From Paraburkholderia bryophila (GTDB lineage: Bacteria > Pseudomonadota > Gammaproteobacteria > Burkholderiales > Burkholderiaceae): a DNA stretch of 64,000 nt. Positions 27,759 to 36,790 of the stretch are shown here, in pieces. The stretch covers positions 4,278,001 through 4,342,000 of the forward strand of contig NZ_JACCAS010000001.1 of the NCBI RefSeq assembly GCF_013409255.1, written 5' to 3'. The position numbers were made by a program, and so were the translations under genes. The notes below the pieces were generated by a model. The model worked only from the letters and a program-made list of their open reading frames with translations. It ran no database searches and had not been told where the DNA came from. Every line of letters begins with the position of its first letter. Position 1 is the stretch's first letter.

Positions 27759-27796
27759 GCTACAGACCGGTATGTTTTATAGTACAGATCTGTAGC
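27759..27796. promoter_or_regulatory. TetR-type operator pair
   Basis: An 8-bp perfect inverted repeat, GCTACAGA at 27759-27766 and TCTGTAGC at 27789-27796, encloses two related sub-sites: TACAGACCGGTA (27761-27772, imperfect palindrome) and TACAGATCTGTA (27783-27794, perfect 12-bp palindrome). It lies midway between the TetR gene and its divergent neighbour, a common place for TetR autoregulation. Confidence 0.7.
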
Positions 27797-27862
27797 GTCG
27801 TCAAACACAGAGTGCTATGATCGATTTCAATGTGACGGCAATGGAAATCGTTGGGGTTGAAC

Positions 27863-28459
27863 ATGATGAAGAAGCGAGGGCAGGCGAGCGAACCCGTTCC
27901 CGATACGCGCGAACGCATTCTGCGGACCGCTAGCGAACTGTTCTATCAGGAAGGCACGCGTGCGGTGGGCGTCGATCTGATCGTGGCGCGCGCGGGGGTT
28001 GCCAAGACCAGTTTGTATCGTCACTTCGGGACCAAAGACGATCTGATCGAAGCCTTCCTGCTGCTTGAAGATAAAGATTTCTGGCAGCACTGGGACGCGG
28101 TTGCGGCGCAGCACAAAGGCGCGCCGCGCGAAGAACTGGACGCCCAATTGCAATGGATCGGCGAGCGCATTGCGCGGCCGGGCTATCGCGGCTGCCCGCA
28201 GATCAACATTGCCGCCGAATATGCGGACGACAGCCACCCGGCGCGCAAGGTGGCGGTTGCGCATAAGCGGGAGTTGCGGCATCGGCTCGCGGAGCTGGCG
28301 CGCGCCATGCGCATCGACGAGCCGCAGACGTTCGCCTTACGGATGGGCACGATCATCGACGGTGCGTTGAGCAGCGGGCGGGCGCTGCATGGGGAAGGGC
28401 CCGTGGTGTTTCTGCAGGCACTGGCGAAGCTGCTGATTCCGAAGAAAACGAAGAAGTGA
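27863..28459 (+). CDS. TetR/AcrR family transcriptional regulator
   Basis: 198 residues from the ATG at 27863 (a second ATG follows immediately; TTG at 27851 is less likely). The HTH domain (about 14-60) reads RERILRTASELFYQEGTRAVGVDLIVARAGVAKTSLYRHFGTKDDLIEAF. The C-terminal ligand domain contains YRGCPQINIAAEYADDSHPARKV, seen in a common subgroup of TetR proteins. It is likely to repress itself and the divergent saccharopine-dehydrogenase-like gene. Confidence 0.92.
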   Translation: MMKKRGQASEPVPDTRERILRTASELFYQEGTRAVGVDLIVARAGVAKTSLYRHFGTKDDLIEAFLLLEDKDFWQHWDAVAAQHKGAPREELDAQLQWIGERIARPGYRGCPQINIAAEYADDSHPARKVAVAHKRELRHRLAELARAMRIDEPQTFALRMGTIIDGALSSGRALHGEGPVVFLQALAKLLIPKKTKK

Positions 28460-28521
28460 ATCTCGTTACCGGGCGAGCGCGCGAGCGGGCGCGGGATCGC
28501 CCGGCACGTCCCCGTCGTCGG

Positions 28522-29001
28522 TTACGCCGGAGTGAACGCCACGTTCTGCGGCGGAAGCAACGTAATACCGAAGCGCGGCGCCGCGTCGCGCATTTTCTGT
28601 TTCGAGGCGTCGCTCGGCGGCGCGGTCTCGTAGGGCGCGGCCAGCACGTCGGCGCAGATCTCGACGAATTCGTCGAAGCCGGCCGGCGCGCAGATGACCA
28701 GATAGCGTGCCGTCGCGTCCGAGCGGTTAATCAGTTGATGCGCGGTGCCGCGTTGCAGATACAGCGTCTCACCCGCGCGGAACGTGTGCGTCGTGCCTTC
28801 GATGTTGACGTCGAGTTCGCCTTCCAGCATATGGATCGTCTCGTCCTCGTGCTGATGCCGGTGCGTCGGCGTGGCCCGGCCCGCCGGAGAAAAGATTTCG
28901 ATCATGCAGTACGATCCGGCGGATTGCTTGCCGGAAACGAGCAGCCGCGCGTGCGAGCCGCCGAAATCGTAGTCGACCGGTTTGATGTTCTGGAAAGACA
29001 T
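28522..29001 (-). CDS. cupin domain protein
   Basis: 159 residues from the ATG at 28999-29001, preceded by AAGGAA on the minus strand. A single cupin-2 barrel (about 40-112) carries the metal motif 1 THRHQHEDETIHMLEGELDV (His, His, Glu) and motif 2 with GTAHQLIN (His), so a metal ion is probably bound. Such single-domain cupins act as dioxygenases, isomerases or ligand-binding proteins. It is divergent from a LysR gene 112 bases away, its likely regulator. Confidence 0.85.
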   Translation of the reverse strand: MSFQNIKPVDYDFGGSHARLLVSGKQSAGSYCMIEIFSPAGRATPTHRHQHEDETIHMLEGELDVNIEGTTHTFRAGETLYLQRGTAHQLINRSDATARYLVICAPAGFDEFVEICADVLAAPYETAPPSDASKQKMRDAAPRFGITLLPPQNVAFTPA

Positions 29002-29113
29002 GGTGGGTTCCTTGGGGGGCGAGTTGGTCAATGCTCAATCTACCCGCATACGCACTGTCGTTTGATCTCCCCACTGCCGTTTCATTGATGACAGATTGTC
29101 GGGAATAGCCTCG

Positions 29114-30043
29114 ATGAAAAACCTCAGTCAGTTCCTCAATTTTGCCGCCGTCGCGAGGCATGGCAGCTTTGCGCGTGCCGCGCGAGAGCTGAGCCTCGCA
29201 CCTTCGTCGGTGGCGAAAAGCATTGCACGGCTCGAACAGGAGCTCGGCGTGCGGCTGTTTCATCGCACGACGCGTTCCGTGCATCTGACCGAGGAAGGTC
29301 AGACGCTTTTTGCCAAGTGTTCGCGGCTGCTCGACGAGATCGACGCGCTGGATCTGCGCAGCGTTTCCGACGCCGGTGAGCCGGCCGGCACGCTGTGCAT
29401 CGGCGCGCCGATCGGCTACGGCACCCAGGTCGTGTTGCCGGTGCTGACCGCTTTGCAGCGGCGCTATCCCGCGCTCGAATTCGATCTGCGGCTGTCGGAC
29501 GAGCAGGTCAATCTGGTTGGCGAGGGACTGGACGCGGTGATTCGTTTTGGCGCGTTGACCGATTCGAGCCTGATTGCCCGCCAATTCGATTCTCAACCGC
29601 TGGTGTTGTGCGCAAGCCCAGCGTATCTCGCCGCTCATCCGAAGATCCGCGCGGTCGCCGACCTCGCGCAACATGGGGTTGTCGCTTTCAGAATGCCGAC
29701 GACCGGGCGGGAGCGGCCGCTCGAATTCGTCGAGAAGGGGAATGCTGTCGCGATCGCGCCGAAATCGCGGTTTCGGATCAGTCACGGCGAGGCGTTGATC
29801 GGCGCGGCGGTGCAGGGCGCCGGGCTGGTTCAGGTGCCGGAGTTCATGGCGCGCCGGCACCTCGATAGCGGGGCGTTGGACGAGTTGTTGCCTCAATGCC
29901 GTCCCGCACCGTTGCCGGTCAACGTGATCGTGCCGGGCTCGCGAACGCGGCCCGTGCGCGTCGATGCATTGATCGACGCGTTGATGAATGGGCGGCCGGG
30001 TGCCAGCTACAATCCGCTACTTCGATCCGACCCACATGAATGA
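29114..30043 (+). CDS. LysR family transcriptional regulator
   Basis: 309 residues from ATG 29114 (MKNLSQFLNFAAVARHGSF). The wHTH (about 2-60) and effector domain (about 88-292) are complete, with the DmlR/CrgA-type segment VRLFHRTTRSVHLTEEG. It is divergent from the cupin gene. Its stop codon region overlaps the start region of the next small exported protein. Confidence 0.92.
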   Translation: MKNLSQFLNFAAVARHGSFARAARELSLAPSSVAKSIARLEQELGVRLFHRTTRSVHLTEEGQTLFAKCSRLLDEIDALDLRSVSDAGEPAGTLCIGAPIGYGTQVVLPVLTALQRRYPALEFDLRLSDEQVNLVGEGLDAVIRFGALTDSSLIARQFDSQPLVLCASPAYLAAHPKIRAVADLAQHGVVAFRMPTTGRERPLEFVEKGNAVAIAPKSRFRISHGEALIGAAVQGAGLVQVPEFMARRHLDSGALDELLPQCRPAPLPVNVIVPGSRTRPVRVDALIDALMNGRPGASYNPLLRSDPHE

Positions 30044-30047
30044 CGCC

Positions 30048-30452
30048 ATGAAATCCTCTATCGCATTGACTCTCGCGGCGCTCGTCGCGGCCGCCGCCTG
30101 TGTGGGCGCACAAGCCCAAACCTCGACCAGCGCCAGCACGCCCAAACTGCAATGCGCGATCGGCTACGTCACCGGGGTCGGCGGCGCGGCACAAAGCTTC
30201 CGCGAATATCTGGCCACGCCTGATCGCGACAAATACCGCTACATCGCCGATAACCCGATCCAATGCAAGGTCTCCGACGAAGGCCGCGCCTCCGGCTGCA
30301 CCGGCGTCACCAACCTTCGGCGCGAAGAGGTCAGCGTCTATGACGACATCGACGAGACGACAATGGCCGTGGTCGCGCGGGTGGAACTCGAGCACGGCAC
30401 CTATCCCGTCATCATCCAGGTGCGCAGGCAAGACGTGAAATGTGAGCAGTAA
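30048..30452 (+). CDS. small exported protein of unknown function
   Basis: 134 residues from ATG 30048 (MKSSIALTLA); ATG 30036 is equally possible and overlaps the LysR stop. A signal peptide (about 1-24) is cut after VGAQA. The mature part has four cysteines (CAIGYVTG, QCKVSDEG, SGCTGVTN, VKCEQ), which could make two disulphides in the periplasm. No family was recognised. It is followed by a 10-bp inverted repeat AAATGACGTG/CACGTCATTT (30451-30460 with 30499-30508) that may be part of its terminator. Confidence 0.65.
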   Translation: MKSSIALTLAALVAAAACVGAQAQTSTSASTPKLQCAIGYVTGVGGAAQSFREYLATPDRDKYRYIADNPIQCKVSDEGRASGCTGVTNLRREEVSVYDDIDETTMAVVARVELEHGTYPVIIQVRRQDVKCEQ

Positions 30453-30670
30453 ATGACGTGACGCGATGCAGCATTCAAACCGCCGCGTTGCGCCGCGCCA
30501 CGTCATTTCTCCCCTCAAACCCGCACCACGCTTCATTTGTACCTCGCACGCACGACTGTTTGTCCACGGTGGGTATTCGAGATCGGCGCCAATGCGCCTA
30601 GATTTCATACCCATCGGAGCCCGTGGCCCGATCAGCATCTGATCTCAAACATGTCACCCAGAGGTTCATC

Positions 30671-31381
30671 ATGAGCACGTCACAAAAAGTCGTCGTCGTC
30701 ACCGGCGCATCCCAAGGCATTGGCGCGGAAATCGTCAAGGCGTTCCGCAAGCTGGATTACCGGGTCGTCGCTACCGCGCGCTCGGTCAGCCCGTCGGACG
30801 ATCCCAATGTGCTGACCGTCGCCGGCGATATCGCCGATCCGGCCACCGCGCAGCGCGTAATCGCCGCAGCGGTCGAGCGCTTTGGCCGCGTCGACACGCT
30901 GGTCAACAACGCCGGCATCTTCATCGCCAAGCCGTTCACGCAGTATTCCGCGGAAGACTATGCGGCCGCCATCGGCGTCAACGTGTCCGGTTTCTTCCAC
31001 ATCACGCAACTGGCGATCGCCGAGATGGAAAAGCACGCGAGCGGCCACGTGGTTACGATCACCACCAGTCTGGTCGACCATGCGATCGACGGCGTGCCGT
31101 CGGTGCTGGCGTCGCTGACCAAAGGCGGCCTGAACGCGGCGACCAAGTCGCTCGCCATCGAGTACGCGAAACGGGGTATCCGCGCCAACGCGGTCTCGCC
31201 GGGCATCATCAAATCACCGATGCACGCCGAGCAAACGCACGCGGCGCTCGGCGCATTGCATCCGATGGGCCACATGGGTGAAATGAGCGATATCGTGAAC
31301 GCTGTGCTGTATCTGGACGCCGCGCCGTTCGTGACGGGCGAAATCCTGCACGTGGACGGCGGCCAAAGCGCCGGCCACTGA
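30671..31381 (+). CDS. SDR family oxidoreductase with altered active site
   Basis: 236 residues from ATG 30671, with AGAGG upstream. TGASQGIG (10-17) and NNAGIF are normal. The active-site segment reads TTSLVDHA...VLASLTKGGLNAATKSLA: the Lys is there but the Tyr four residues before it is Ala (ASLTK). This form recurs, as I remember it, in one SDR subgroup, so it may be a functional variant using another residue. The C-terminal ILHVDGGQSAGH is typical. It is followed 70 bases later by a tautomerase on the same strand. Confidence 0.85.
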   Translation: MSTSQKVVVVTGASQGIGAEIVKAFRKLDYRVVATARSVSPSDDPNVLTVAGDIADPATAQRVIAAAVERFGRVDTLVNNAGIFIAKPFTQYSAEDYAAAIGVNVSGFFHITQLAIAEMEKHASGHVVTITTSLVDHAIDGVPSVLASLTKGGLNAATKSLAIEYAKRGIRANAVSPGIIKSPMHAEQTHAALGALHPMGHMGEMSDIVNAVLYLDAAPFVTGEILHVDGGQSAGH

Positions 31382-31451
31382 TTGACCCCAGAGGCGCCGC
31401 GAGTGGCGCCCTTCGACTCAACCAAAGCAACGCATCACTACGGAGCACGAC

Positions 31452-31688
31452 ATGCCCATCGTCACGATCCAGGTGACCCGCGAGGGGTCCAAACCCGGCA
31501 ACGATTCCGTCACCGCCGACGAAAAAGCCCGGCTCATCGCGGGTGTCAGCCAGGTGCTGCTCGACGTGCTGAACAAGCCGCTCGACTCGACCTTTGTCGT
31601 CATTGAAGAGGTGAACCTGGAGAACTGGGGGTGGGGCGGCATGCCGGTCGACGCGTTCCGCAAACAGCGGGCATTGAAGCCGGATTGA
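31452..31688 (+). CDS. tautomerase family protein (4-oxalocrotonate tautomerase-like)
   Basis: 78 residues. After Met removal the N terminus is Pro (MPIVTIQV), the catalytic base of the 4-oxalocrotonate tautomerase superfamily, which interconverts enol and keto acids. Length and the GVSQVLLDVLNKPLDSTFVVIEEV core fit the family; the C-terminal NWGWGGMPVDAFRK is a common variant. It is probably co-transcribed with the SDR upstream and ends before a 9-bp perfect hairpin at 31698-31726. The natural substrate is unknown. Confidence 0.87.
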   Translation: MPIVTIQVTREGSKPGNDSVTADEKARLIAGVSQVLLDVLNKPLDSTFVVIEEVNLENWGWGGMPVDAFRKQRALKPD

Positions 31689-31697
31689 ACGCCGCAA

Positions 31698-31726
31698 AGC
31701 GCGCGTTGCGTCGAGTGACGCGCGCT
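31698..31726 (+). other. Strong hairpin after the tautomerase gene
   Basis: AGCGCGCGT (31698-31706) pairs perfectly with ACGCGCGCT (31718-31726) across an 11-base loop, ten bases after the tautomerase stop. There is no T-run directly after it, so it may be an imperfect terminator or an mRNA-end stabiliser. Confidence 0.45.
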
Positions 31727-31907
31727 GCTTCGAATCGGTTTGCCCGATAGTCCTGATATTCTGTGTGGATCCTTGTTGCGCACCGCAGGCGGCCCCGGTT
31801 GTCCGCGATACGCAACCTTCAGCGTTCAGCGTTTAGCGCTCAGCTTGCGGCCGTCCCGGACGCATCCGCTGGGCGACAAAGCCGCCACCGAAGCTCGTCG
31901 AGAATCC

Positions 31908-32819
31908 ATGCAGCGTCAATTTGAAGATGTCCTTCTGGGCAGTATCGAACTGTTCTGTCTCGCGGCCGAACTGGAGAGCTTTACGGTGGCCGCGACCGCC
32001 GCGGGCGTGACGCCGGCGGCGGTGAGCCGCACGGTTGCGCGTCTGGAGGCGCGTCTCGGTGTGCGGCTGTTCGTGCGCACCACGCGGCAAATCCGGCTCA
32101 CGGATGCGGGCCGGCGCTACTTCGAACAGTGCCGTCAGGCGCTTGGTCAACTGGCCGACGCCGAGCGCGAAGCCACCGGCCAGCAAACCGCGCCGAGCGG
32201 CGTGCTGCGGATCAGCATGCCGACCCCGTACGGCCACTATCGGGTGCTACCGTTACTGGCGGAGTTTCGCGCGCGCTATCCCGGCATCACGGTCGAAACC
32301 CATCTCAGCAACCGCAACATCGACTTCGCCGACGAAGGTTTCGATCTCGCGATTCGCGGGCGTGCGCCGAGCGATTCCGGTTTGATCGCGCGCAAGATCG
32401 AGGACGCGGAACTGGTGGTCGTCGCGTCGCCGGCGTATCTGCGCAACGCGGGCAAACTCGACACGCCCGACGATCTGCTCATGCACGACTGCATTCAGTT
32501 CGCGTTGCCGAGCACCGGCCGTAACATTCCGTGGCTCTTCAAACAGTCGGGCGACGCGGTCGAGATGATGACGCGCGGCGGCAACGTGTCGTCGGGCGAC
32601 GTGCTGGCCGGTGTGACGTTGGCGCGGCACGGCGCGGGCCTTTTTCAGACCTATCGTTTCATCGTCGACAAAGACATTGCCGATGGCACGCTCAAAGAAT
32701 TGCTCGTGCCTCATGGCGGATGCTCGCGGCCCTTCGTGCTGCTCTATCCGCATGCCCGGCATCTGTCGTCGCGCGTGCGGAGCTTCGTCGATTTTCTGAT
32801 GGAAAAGCTTGGGTCGTAG
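31908..32819 (+). CDS. LysR family transcriptional regulator
   Basis: 303 residues from ATG 31908 (MQRQFEDVLLGSIELFCLAAE); the frame is open further upstream but that part is not protein-like. The wHTH (about 10-70) includes SFTVAATAAGVTPAAVSRTVARLEARLGVRLFVRTTRQIRLT, and the effector domain spans about 95-300. It lies downstream of the SDR-tautomerase pair on the same strand and convergent with the next LysR gene, so its target is not obvious from position. Confidence 0.92.
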   Translation: MQRQFEDVLLGSIELFCLAAELESFTVAATAAGVTPAAVSRTVARLEARLGVRLFVRTTRQIRLTDAGRRYFEQCRQALGQLADAEREATGQQTAPSGVLRISMPTPYGHYRVLPLLAEFRARYPGITVETHLSNRNIDFADEGFDLAIRGRAPSDSGLIARKIEDAELVVVASPAYLRNAGKLDTPDDLLMHDCIQFALPSTGRNIPWLFKQSGDAVEMMTRGGNVSSGDVLAGVTLARHGAGLFQTYRFIVDKDIADGTLKELLVPHGGCSRPFVLLYPHARHLSSRVRSFVDFLMEKLGS

Positions 32820-32856
32820 CGGGCGTGATGTTCATCCCTCTGTCTTGACCGCTACG

Positions 32857-33759
32857 CTAAATCGGCTTCACGCTCTCGCGCAACTCGTCGCCGAGAAAGT
32901 CGATAAACGTTCTGAGCTTGGCCGACAAACTGTGCCGCTCCAGGTAAATCGCGTGGATGTCCGCATTCGGCAGCGTCCAGTCGCCCAGCACCGGCACCAA
33001 CTCACCACGCCGTACGTGTCCGGCGATTTCCCACGCCGAGCGCACGGTAATGCCGCGACCGTCGAGCGCCCACTTCAACACGACGCTGCCGTCGTTGCTG
33101 CTCAACGGACCGTCCACCTTCACCGTCTCCGCTTTCTTGCCGCGCGAAAAATGCCACGTGCCATACGCCGATTCGTTTTCGCGTAACACGAGGCACGCAT
33201 GGCGCGTGAGATCGTGCGGCATTGTCGGCGCGCCATGCCGTTTCAGATAAGCCGGCGACGCGCACGCCAGACGCTGGTTCTTCAGCAGCAAACGCGCATT
33301 GATACGCGCGTCGGGCACGTCGCCGAAACGAATGCCGAGATCGAAGCCTTCCTCCTGCAAGCTCAGCGGCCGGTCGGTCAGATGCAGTTGAATCTTCATC
33401 GAAGGAAACCGCTCGCTGAAGCGCGAAATGGCCGGCGCAATATGCGCGCGGCCGAAACCGAACGACGCGTTCACGCGCAACAGACCGGCCGGTTCGGCGC
33501 GGCTCTGCGTCACCAACTGTTCGAGTTCGGCGAGATCGTCGAGGATCCGCGAGCCGTTCGCCAGATAGATCTCGCCTTCCGCCGTGAGACTGACGCGCCG
33601 CGTGGTGCGGTTGACCAGCCGCACGCCAAGCCGCTGTTCGAGTTGCGCCAGGCGCTTGCTGATGGACGGAGGCGTCACCCCAAGTTCGCGCGCGGCGGCG
33701 GCCAGATTGCGGTGGCGCGCCACCAGCGCGAACAGATTCAGGTCGGAAAAGCCGTCCAT
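32857..33759 (-). CDS. LysR family transcriptional regulator (DmlR-like)
   Basis: 300 residues with wHTH at about 3-62 (LAAAARELGVTPPSISKRLAQLEQRLGVRLVNRTTRRVSLT) and effector domain at about 90-295. The subgroup includes DmlR, a regulator of D-malate use, and similar dicarboxylate regulators. It is divergent, 94 bases away, from the dehalogenase-like/leuC2/leuD2/dctA run, which contains a dicarboxylate transporter and an aconitase-family hydro-lyase, so it is the likely regulator of that run. Confidence 0.9.
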   Translation of the reverse strand: MDGFSDLNLFALVARHRNLAAAARELGVTPPSISKRLAQLEQRLGVRLVNRTTRRVSLTAEGEIYLANGSRILDDLAELEQLVTQSRAEPAGLLRVNASFGFGRAHIAPAISRFSERFPSMKIQLHLTDRPLSLQEEGFDLGIRFGDVPDARINARLLLKNQRLACASPAYLKRHGAPTMPHDLTRHACLVLRENESAYGTWHFSRGKKAETVKVDGPLSSNDGSVVLKWALDGRGITVRSAWEIAGHVRRGELVPVLGDWTLPNADIHAIYLERHSLSAKLRTFIDFLGDELRESVKPI

Positions 33760-33853
33760 CGATTCGTTCCTAAAAGTTAATTCCGGATTGCCTGGGGAGA
33801 AACCACATCGCTGCAGGCATCAATTAGACTGCATTCACACACCGGAGGCAACG

Positions 33854-34732
33854 ATGTTTGCAGACTTCATAGACGCGTCGGCCGAGGTCGACGGGATTCG
33901 GATCAACGCGATTCGCTGCGGCAACGGGCCGGCTTTGCTGCTGCTGCATGGCCATCCGCAGACCCACGCGATCTGGCACAAGGTCGCGCCCACGCTGGCG
34001 CGGCACTTCACGGTGATCGCCGCGGATTTGCGCGGTTACGGCGACAGCGGCAAACCGCTGGGCGCAGACGATCACAGCAACTATTCGAAACGCCGCATGG
34101 CCGCGGATCAGGTCGCGTTGATGCAGGCGCAGGGCTTCAGCGAGTTTGCCGTGATCGGTCACGATCGCGGCGGACGCGTCGCCGCACGCATGGCGCTCGA
34201 TCATCCGCGAGCCGTGACGAAACTGGTGACGCTCGACGTCGCGCCGACGCTTGCGATGTACGAGCAAACCTCGTTCGCCTTCGCACGCGCTTACTGGCAC
34301 TGGTTTTTTCTCGTGCGTCCCGCGCCGTTTCCCGAGACGCTGATTCGCGCGGATGCCGATCTGTATCTGAAGCAGACCATCGGCGCGCGCAGCGCCGGGC
34401 TCGCGCCGTTCACTCCAGACGCCTACGCGGAGTACCTGCGTTGTCTGAGCGACCCCGCGACCGCGCACGGCATCTGCGAGGACTATCGCGCGAGTATCTC
34501 GATCGACCTCGATCACGACCGGGCCTCGCTGGACGAAGGGCGCAAGATCGACTGCGCGTTTCTCGCGTTGTGGGGCGCGCAAGGCGTGATCGAACAGTGC
34601 TTCGCACCGCTCGCCGAATGGCGGCAATGGTCCGTGCAGGTGAGCGGCGAAGCGCTGCCGTGCGGTCATTACATTCCCGAGGAAGCGCCCGAGTTGCTGC
34701 TCGAACGCGTGCTTCCGTTTTTGCAGGCTTAG
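33854..34732 (+). CDS. fluoroacetate/haloacetate dehalogenase-like alpha/beta hydrolase
   Basis: 292 residues from ATG 33854 with GGAGG at 33844-33848. All residues I associate with fluoroacetate dehalogenase are present: nucleophile Asp104 in GHDRGGR, carboxylate-binding Arg105 and Arg108, acid Asp128 (TLDVAPT), halide-pocket His149 and Trp150 (AYWHWFF), Tyr211 and base His272 (CGHYIPEE). The predicted reaction is 2-haloacetate + water to glycolate + halide, possibly including C-F bonds; other 2-haloacids or an esterase role are alternatives. It is the first gene before leuC2 (13-base gap), which suggests one operon. Confidence 0.8.
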   Translation: MFADFIDASAEVDGIRINAIRCGNGPALLLLHGHPQTHAIWHKVAPTLARHFTVIAADLRGYGDSGKPLGADDHSNYSKRRMAADQVALMQAQGFSEFAVIGHDRGGRVAARMALDHPRAVTKLVTLDVAPTLAMYEQTSFAFARAYWHWFFLVRPAPFPETLIRADADLYLKQTIGARSAGLAPFTPDAYAEYLRCLSDPATAHGICEDYRASISIDLDHDRASLDEGRKIDCAFLALWGAQGVIEQCFAPLAEWRQWSVQVSGEALPCGHYIPEEAPELLLERVLPFLQA

Positions 34733-34745
34733 GCGCGTGTCCATC

Positions 34746-36167
34746 ATGTCATCTCCCTCTCTTACCCTTTATCAGAAGCTGGTCGATTCGCACGTCGTCA
34801 AACGGATCGATGCGCAAAATGTGCTGCTGTATGTCGATCTGCATCTGATGAACGAATACACCAGCCCGCAGGCATTCAGCGCGTTGAAGGACAAAGCGCG
34901 CAGTGTGCGTCGTCCGAAGCAGCAGCTTGCAGTGGTCAGCCATATCATCCCGACGCACGCCGAATCGCCGCGTGTGATTCGCGACGCCGCTTCGCTGTTG
35001 CAGGCGAATAATCTGGCGCGCAATTGCCAGGCGGCCGGGATTCAACTGCACGACGCCAACGACCCGCTGCAAGGCATCGAACATATCGTCGCACCGGAGC
35101 GCGGTCTGATTCGCCCCGGCATGGCCGTGTTGTGCGGCGACAGCCACACCACCACGTATGGCGCGCTCGGTGCGCTCGGCTTCGGCATCGGCACGTCGGA
35201 GGTCGAGCACGTGCTCGCCACGCAGACGTTGGTGTACCGCGTCGCGCAGACCATGCGTATCACTATCGACGGCGCGTTGCCGTACGGCACCTCGTCGAAG
35301 GACGTGATTCTGTGGATCATCAGCCGGATCGGTGCGCAAGGCGCGCGCGGCTATGCGGTGGAATTCGACGGATCGACGATCGCGTCGCTGTCGGCAGAGG
35401 CGCGCATGACCGTGTGCAATATGACCGTCGAAGCCGGCGCGCGCGCCGCGCTGATCGCGCCGGATGCGACGACGTTCGACTATGTCCGCGCGCATGCCAC
35501 GTCGCTGGATGACGCCGCCTGGAACGCCGCGCTGAACGACTGGCGCGAACTGAAATCGGACCCCGACGCGCGTTTCGATATCGAACATCGTTTTGACGCG
35601 CACGACATCGCGCCGTTTGTCACGTGGGGCACGAGTCCCGATCAGGCCATCGCGGTCGACGCGCACATTCCGTCGGCCGCCGCCCAGGCCACGCCGGAAG
35701 CCTCCGCGTCGTTGCAACGCGCGCTTGACTATATCGGCCTCGACGCCGGGCAGCCGATTGCCGGCACGCCGATCGATCGCGTGTTTATCGGCTCCTGCAC
35801 CAACGGACGTATCGAAGATCTGCGCATCGTTGCGTCGATCGTGGCAGGCCGCCATGTCGCGCAAGGCGTACGCGCGATGATCGTGCCGGGCTCGGGCAGC
35901 GTGCGCCGCCAGGCGGAAGCCGAAGGCGTGGCCGCGACGCTGCGCGAGGCGGGCTTCGAATGGCGCGAGCCGGGTTGTTCGATGTGTCTCGCGATGAACG
36001 ACGACTTTCTGACGGCCGGCGAGCGCTGCGCGTCCACCACCAACCGCAATTTCGAAGGACGCCAGGGACGCGGCGGCCGGACTCATCTGATGAGCCCCGC
36101 GATGGCCGCGGCGGCGGCATTGACCGGACGCATCACCGACGTCCGCACGCTGGAGACGCAATCATGA
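34746..36167 (+). CDS. aconitase-family hydro-lyase large subunit (LeuC-like paralogue)
   Basis: 473 residues from ATG 34746. Full LeuC-type aconitase domain with the three [4Fe-4S] ligands Cys351 (GSCTNGR), Cys411 and Cys414 (PGCSMCLAMN), and the CGDSHTTTYGALGALGFGIGTSEVEHVLATQ segment. It pairs with the LeuD-like subunit that overlaps its stop (ATGA). 3-isopropylmalate isomerase is the default name, but leuCDAB partners are absent and the setting (haloacid dehalogenase, dicarboxylate transporter, DmlR-like regulator) suggests a related hydration such as maleate, citraconate or dimethylmaleate hydratase. That is inference; the canonical leucine enzyme is expected elsewhere in the genome. Confidence 0.88.
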   Translation: MSSPSLTLYQKLVDSHVVKRIDAQNVLLYVDLHLMNEYTSPQAFSALKDKARSVRRPKQQLAVVSHIIPTHAESPRVIRDAASLLQANNLARNCQAAGIQLHDANDPLQGIEHIVAPERGLIRPGMAVLCGDSHTTTYGALGALGFGIGTSEVEHVLATQTLVYRVAQTMRITIDGALPYGTSSKDVILWIISRIGAQGARGYAVEFDGSTIASLSAEARMTVCNMTVEAGARAALIAPDATTFDYVRAHATSLDDAAWNAALNDWRELKSDPDARFDIEHRFDAHDIAPFVTWGTSPDQAIAVDAHIPSAAAQATPEASASLQRALDYIGLDAGQPIAGTPIDRVFIGSCTNGRIEDLRIVASIVAGRHVAQGVRAMIVPGSGSVRRQAEAEGVAATLREAGFEWREPGCSMCLAMNDDFLTAGERCASTTNRNFEGRQGRGGRTHLMSPAMAAAAALTGRITDVRTLETQS

Positions 36168-36790
36168 GCGCAAGATCCACGAGACTCGTCGACATTCACG
36201 GCACGGCCGCGCCGTTGCCGATCGACAACCTCGACACCGATCAGATCATGCCGAAGCAGTTCCTGCGCATTATCGACAAGGCCGGGCTCAGCGAGGGTCT
36301 GCTGTACGACCTGCGTTTCGATGCGCAAGGCGCGTTGCGCGACGATTGCGTGCTGAATCAACCCGCGTATCGCGGCGCGCGCATTCTGCTGGGTGGCGCG
36401 AATTTCGGTTGCGGGTCGAGCCGTGAACACGCGGTCTGGGGACTTCAGCAAGGCGGTTTCGACGCCATCGTCGCGCCAAGCTTCGCGGAGATTTTCTATT
36501 CGAACGCCATGAATAACCGCTTGTTGCTGGTGCAACTGGAACGCGAGCAGATCGACGTGCTGCTGCGCGACGCTATCGCCCATCCCGCCGCGCAACTGCG
36601 TATCGACATCGAGCAACAAACCGTGACGTCCGTCGACGGCCTCGTCTTCCCGTTCCCGCTCGGCGCGCGGCATAAACAGATGGTGATCGAAGGCATGGAC
36701 ACGATCGACCTCACGCTCGCTTCGCTGCCCGACATCGAAGCATTCGAGCGGGATCACTTCGCCCGGCACCCTTGGGCCGCCGTGTTGTAA
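36164..36790 (+). CDS. aconitase-family hydro-lyase small subunit (LeuD-like paralogue)
   Basis: 208 residues; the start ATG overlaps the leuC-like stop by four bases, so the two are translationally coupled. LeuD-type swivel domain with DNLDTDQIMPKQFL near the N terminus and GANFGCGSSREHAVWGLQ, the loop that completes the active site. It forms the small subunit of the LeuC-like heterodimer. The gene is followed by hairpins (GCTAGCT/AGCTAGC at 36793-36810 and GGCGGCGC/GCGCCGCC at about 36818-36841) before dctA, so dctA may also have its own promoter. Confidence 0.9.
   Translation: MSARSTRLVDIHGTAAPLPIDNLDTDQIMPKQFLRIIDKAGLSEGLLYDLRFDAQGALRDDCVLNQPAYRGARILLGGANFGCGSSREHAVWGLQQGGFDAIVAPSFAEIFYSNAMNNRLLLVQLEREQIDVLLRDAIAHPAAQLRIDIEQQTVTSVDGLVFPFPLGARHKQMVIEGMDTIDLTLASLPDIEAFERDHFARHPWAAVL

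Noticed and set aside
34746..36790. Biosynthetic leuCD of leucine synthesis.
   Set aside because: No leuA or leuB nearby, and the neighbours are catabolic; better regarded as a paralogous hydro-lyase, though isopropylmalate isomerase activity is not excluded.
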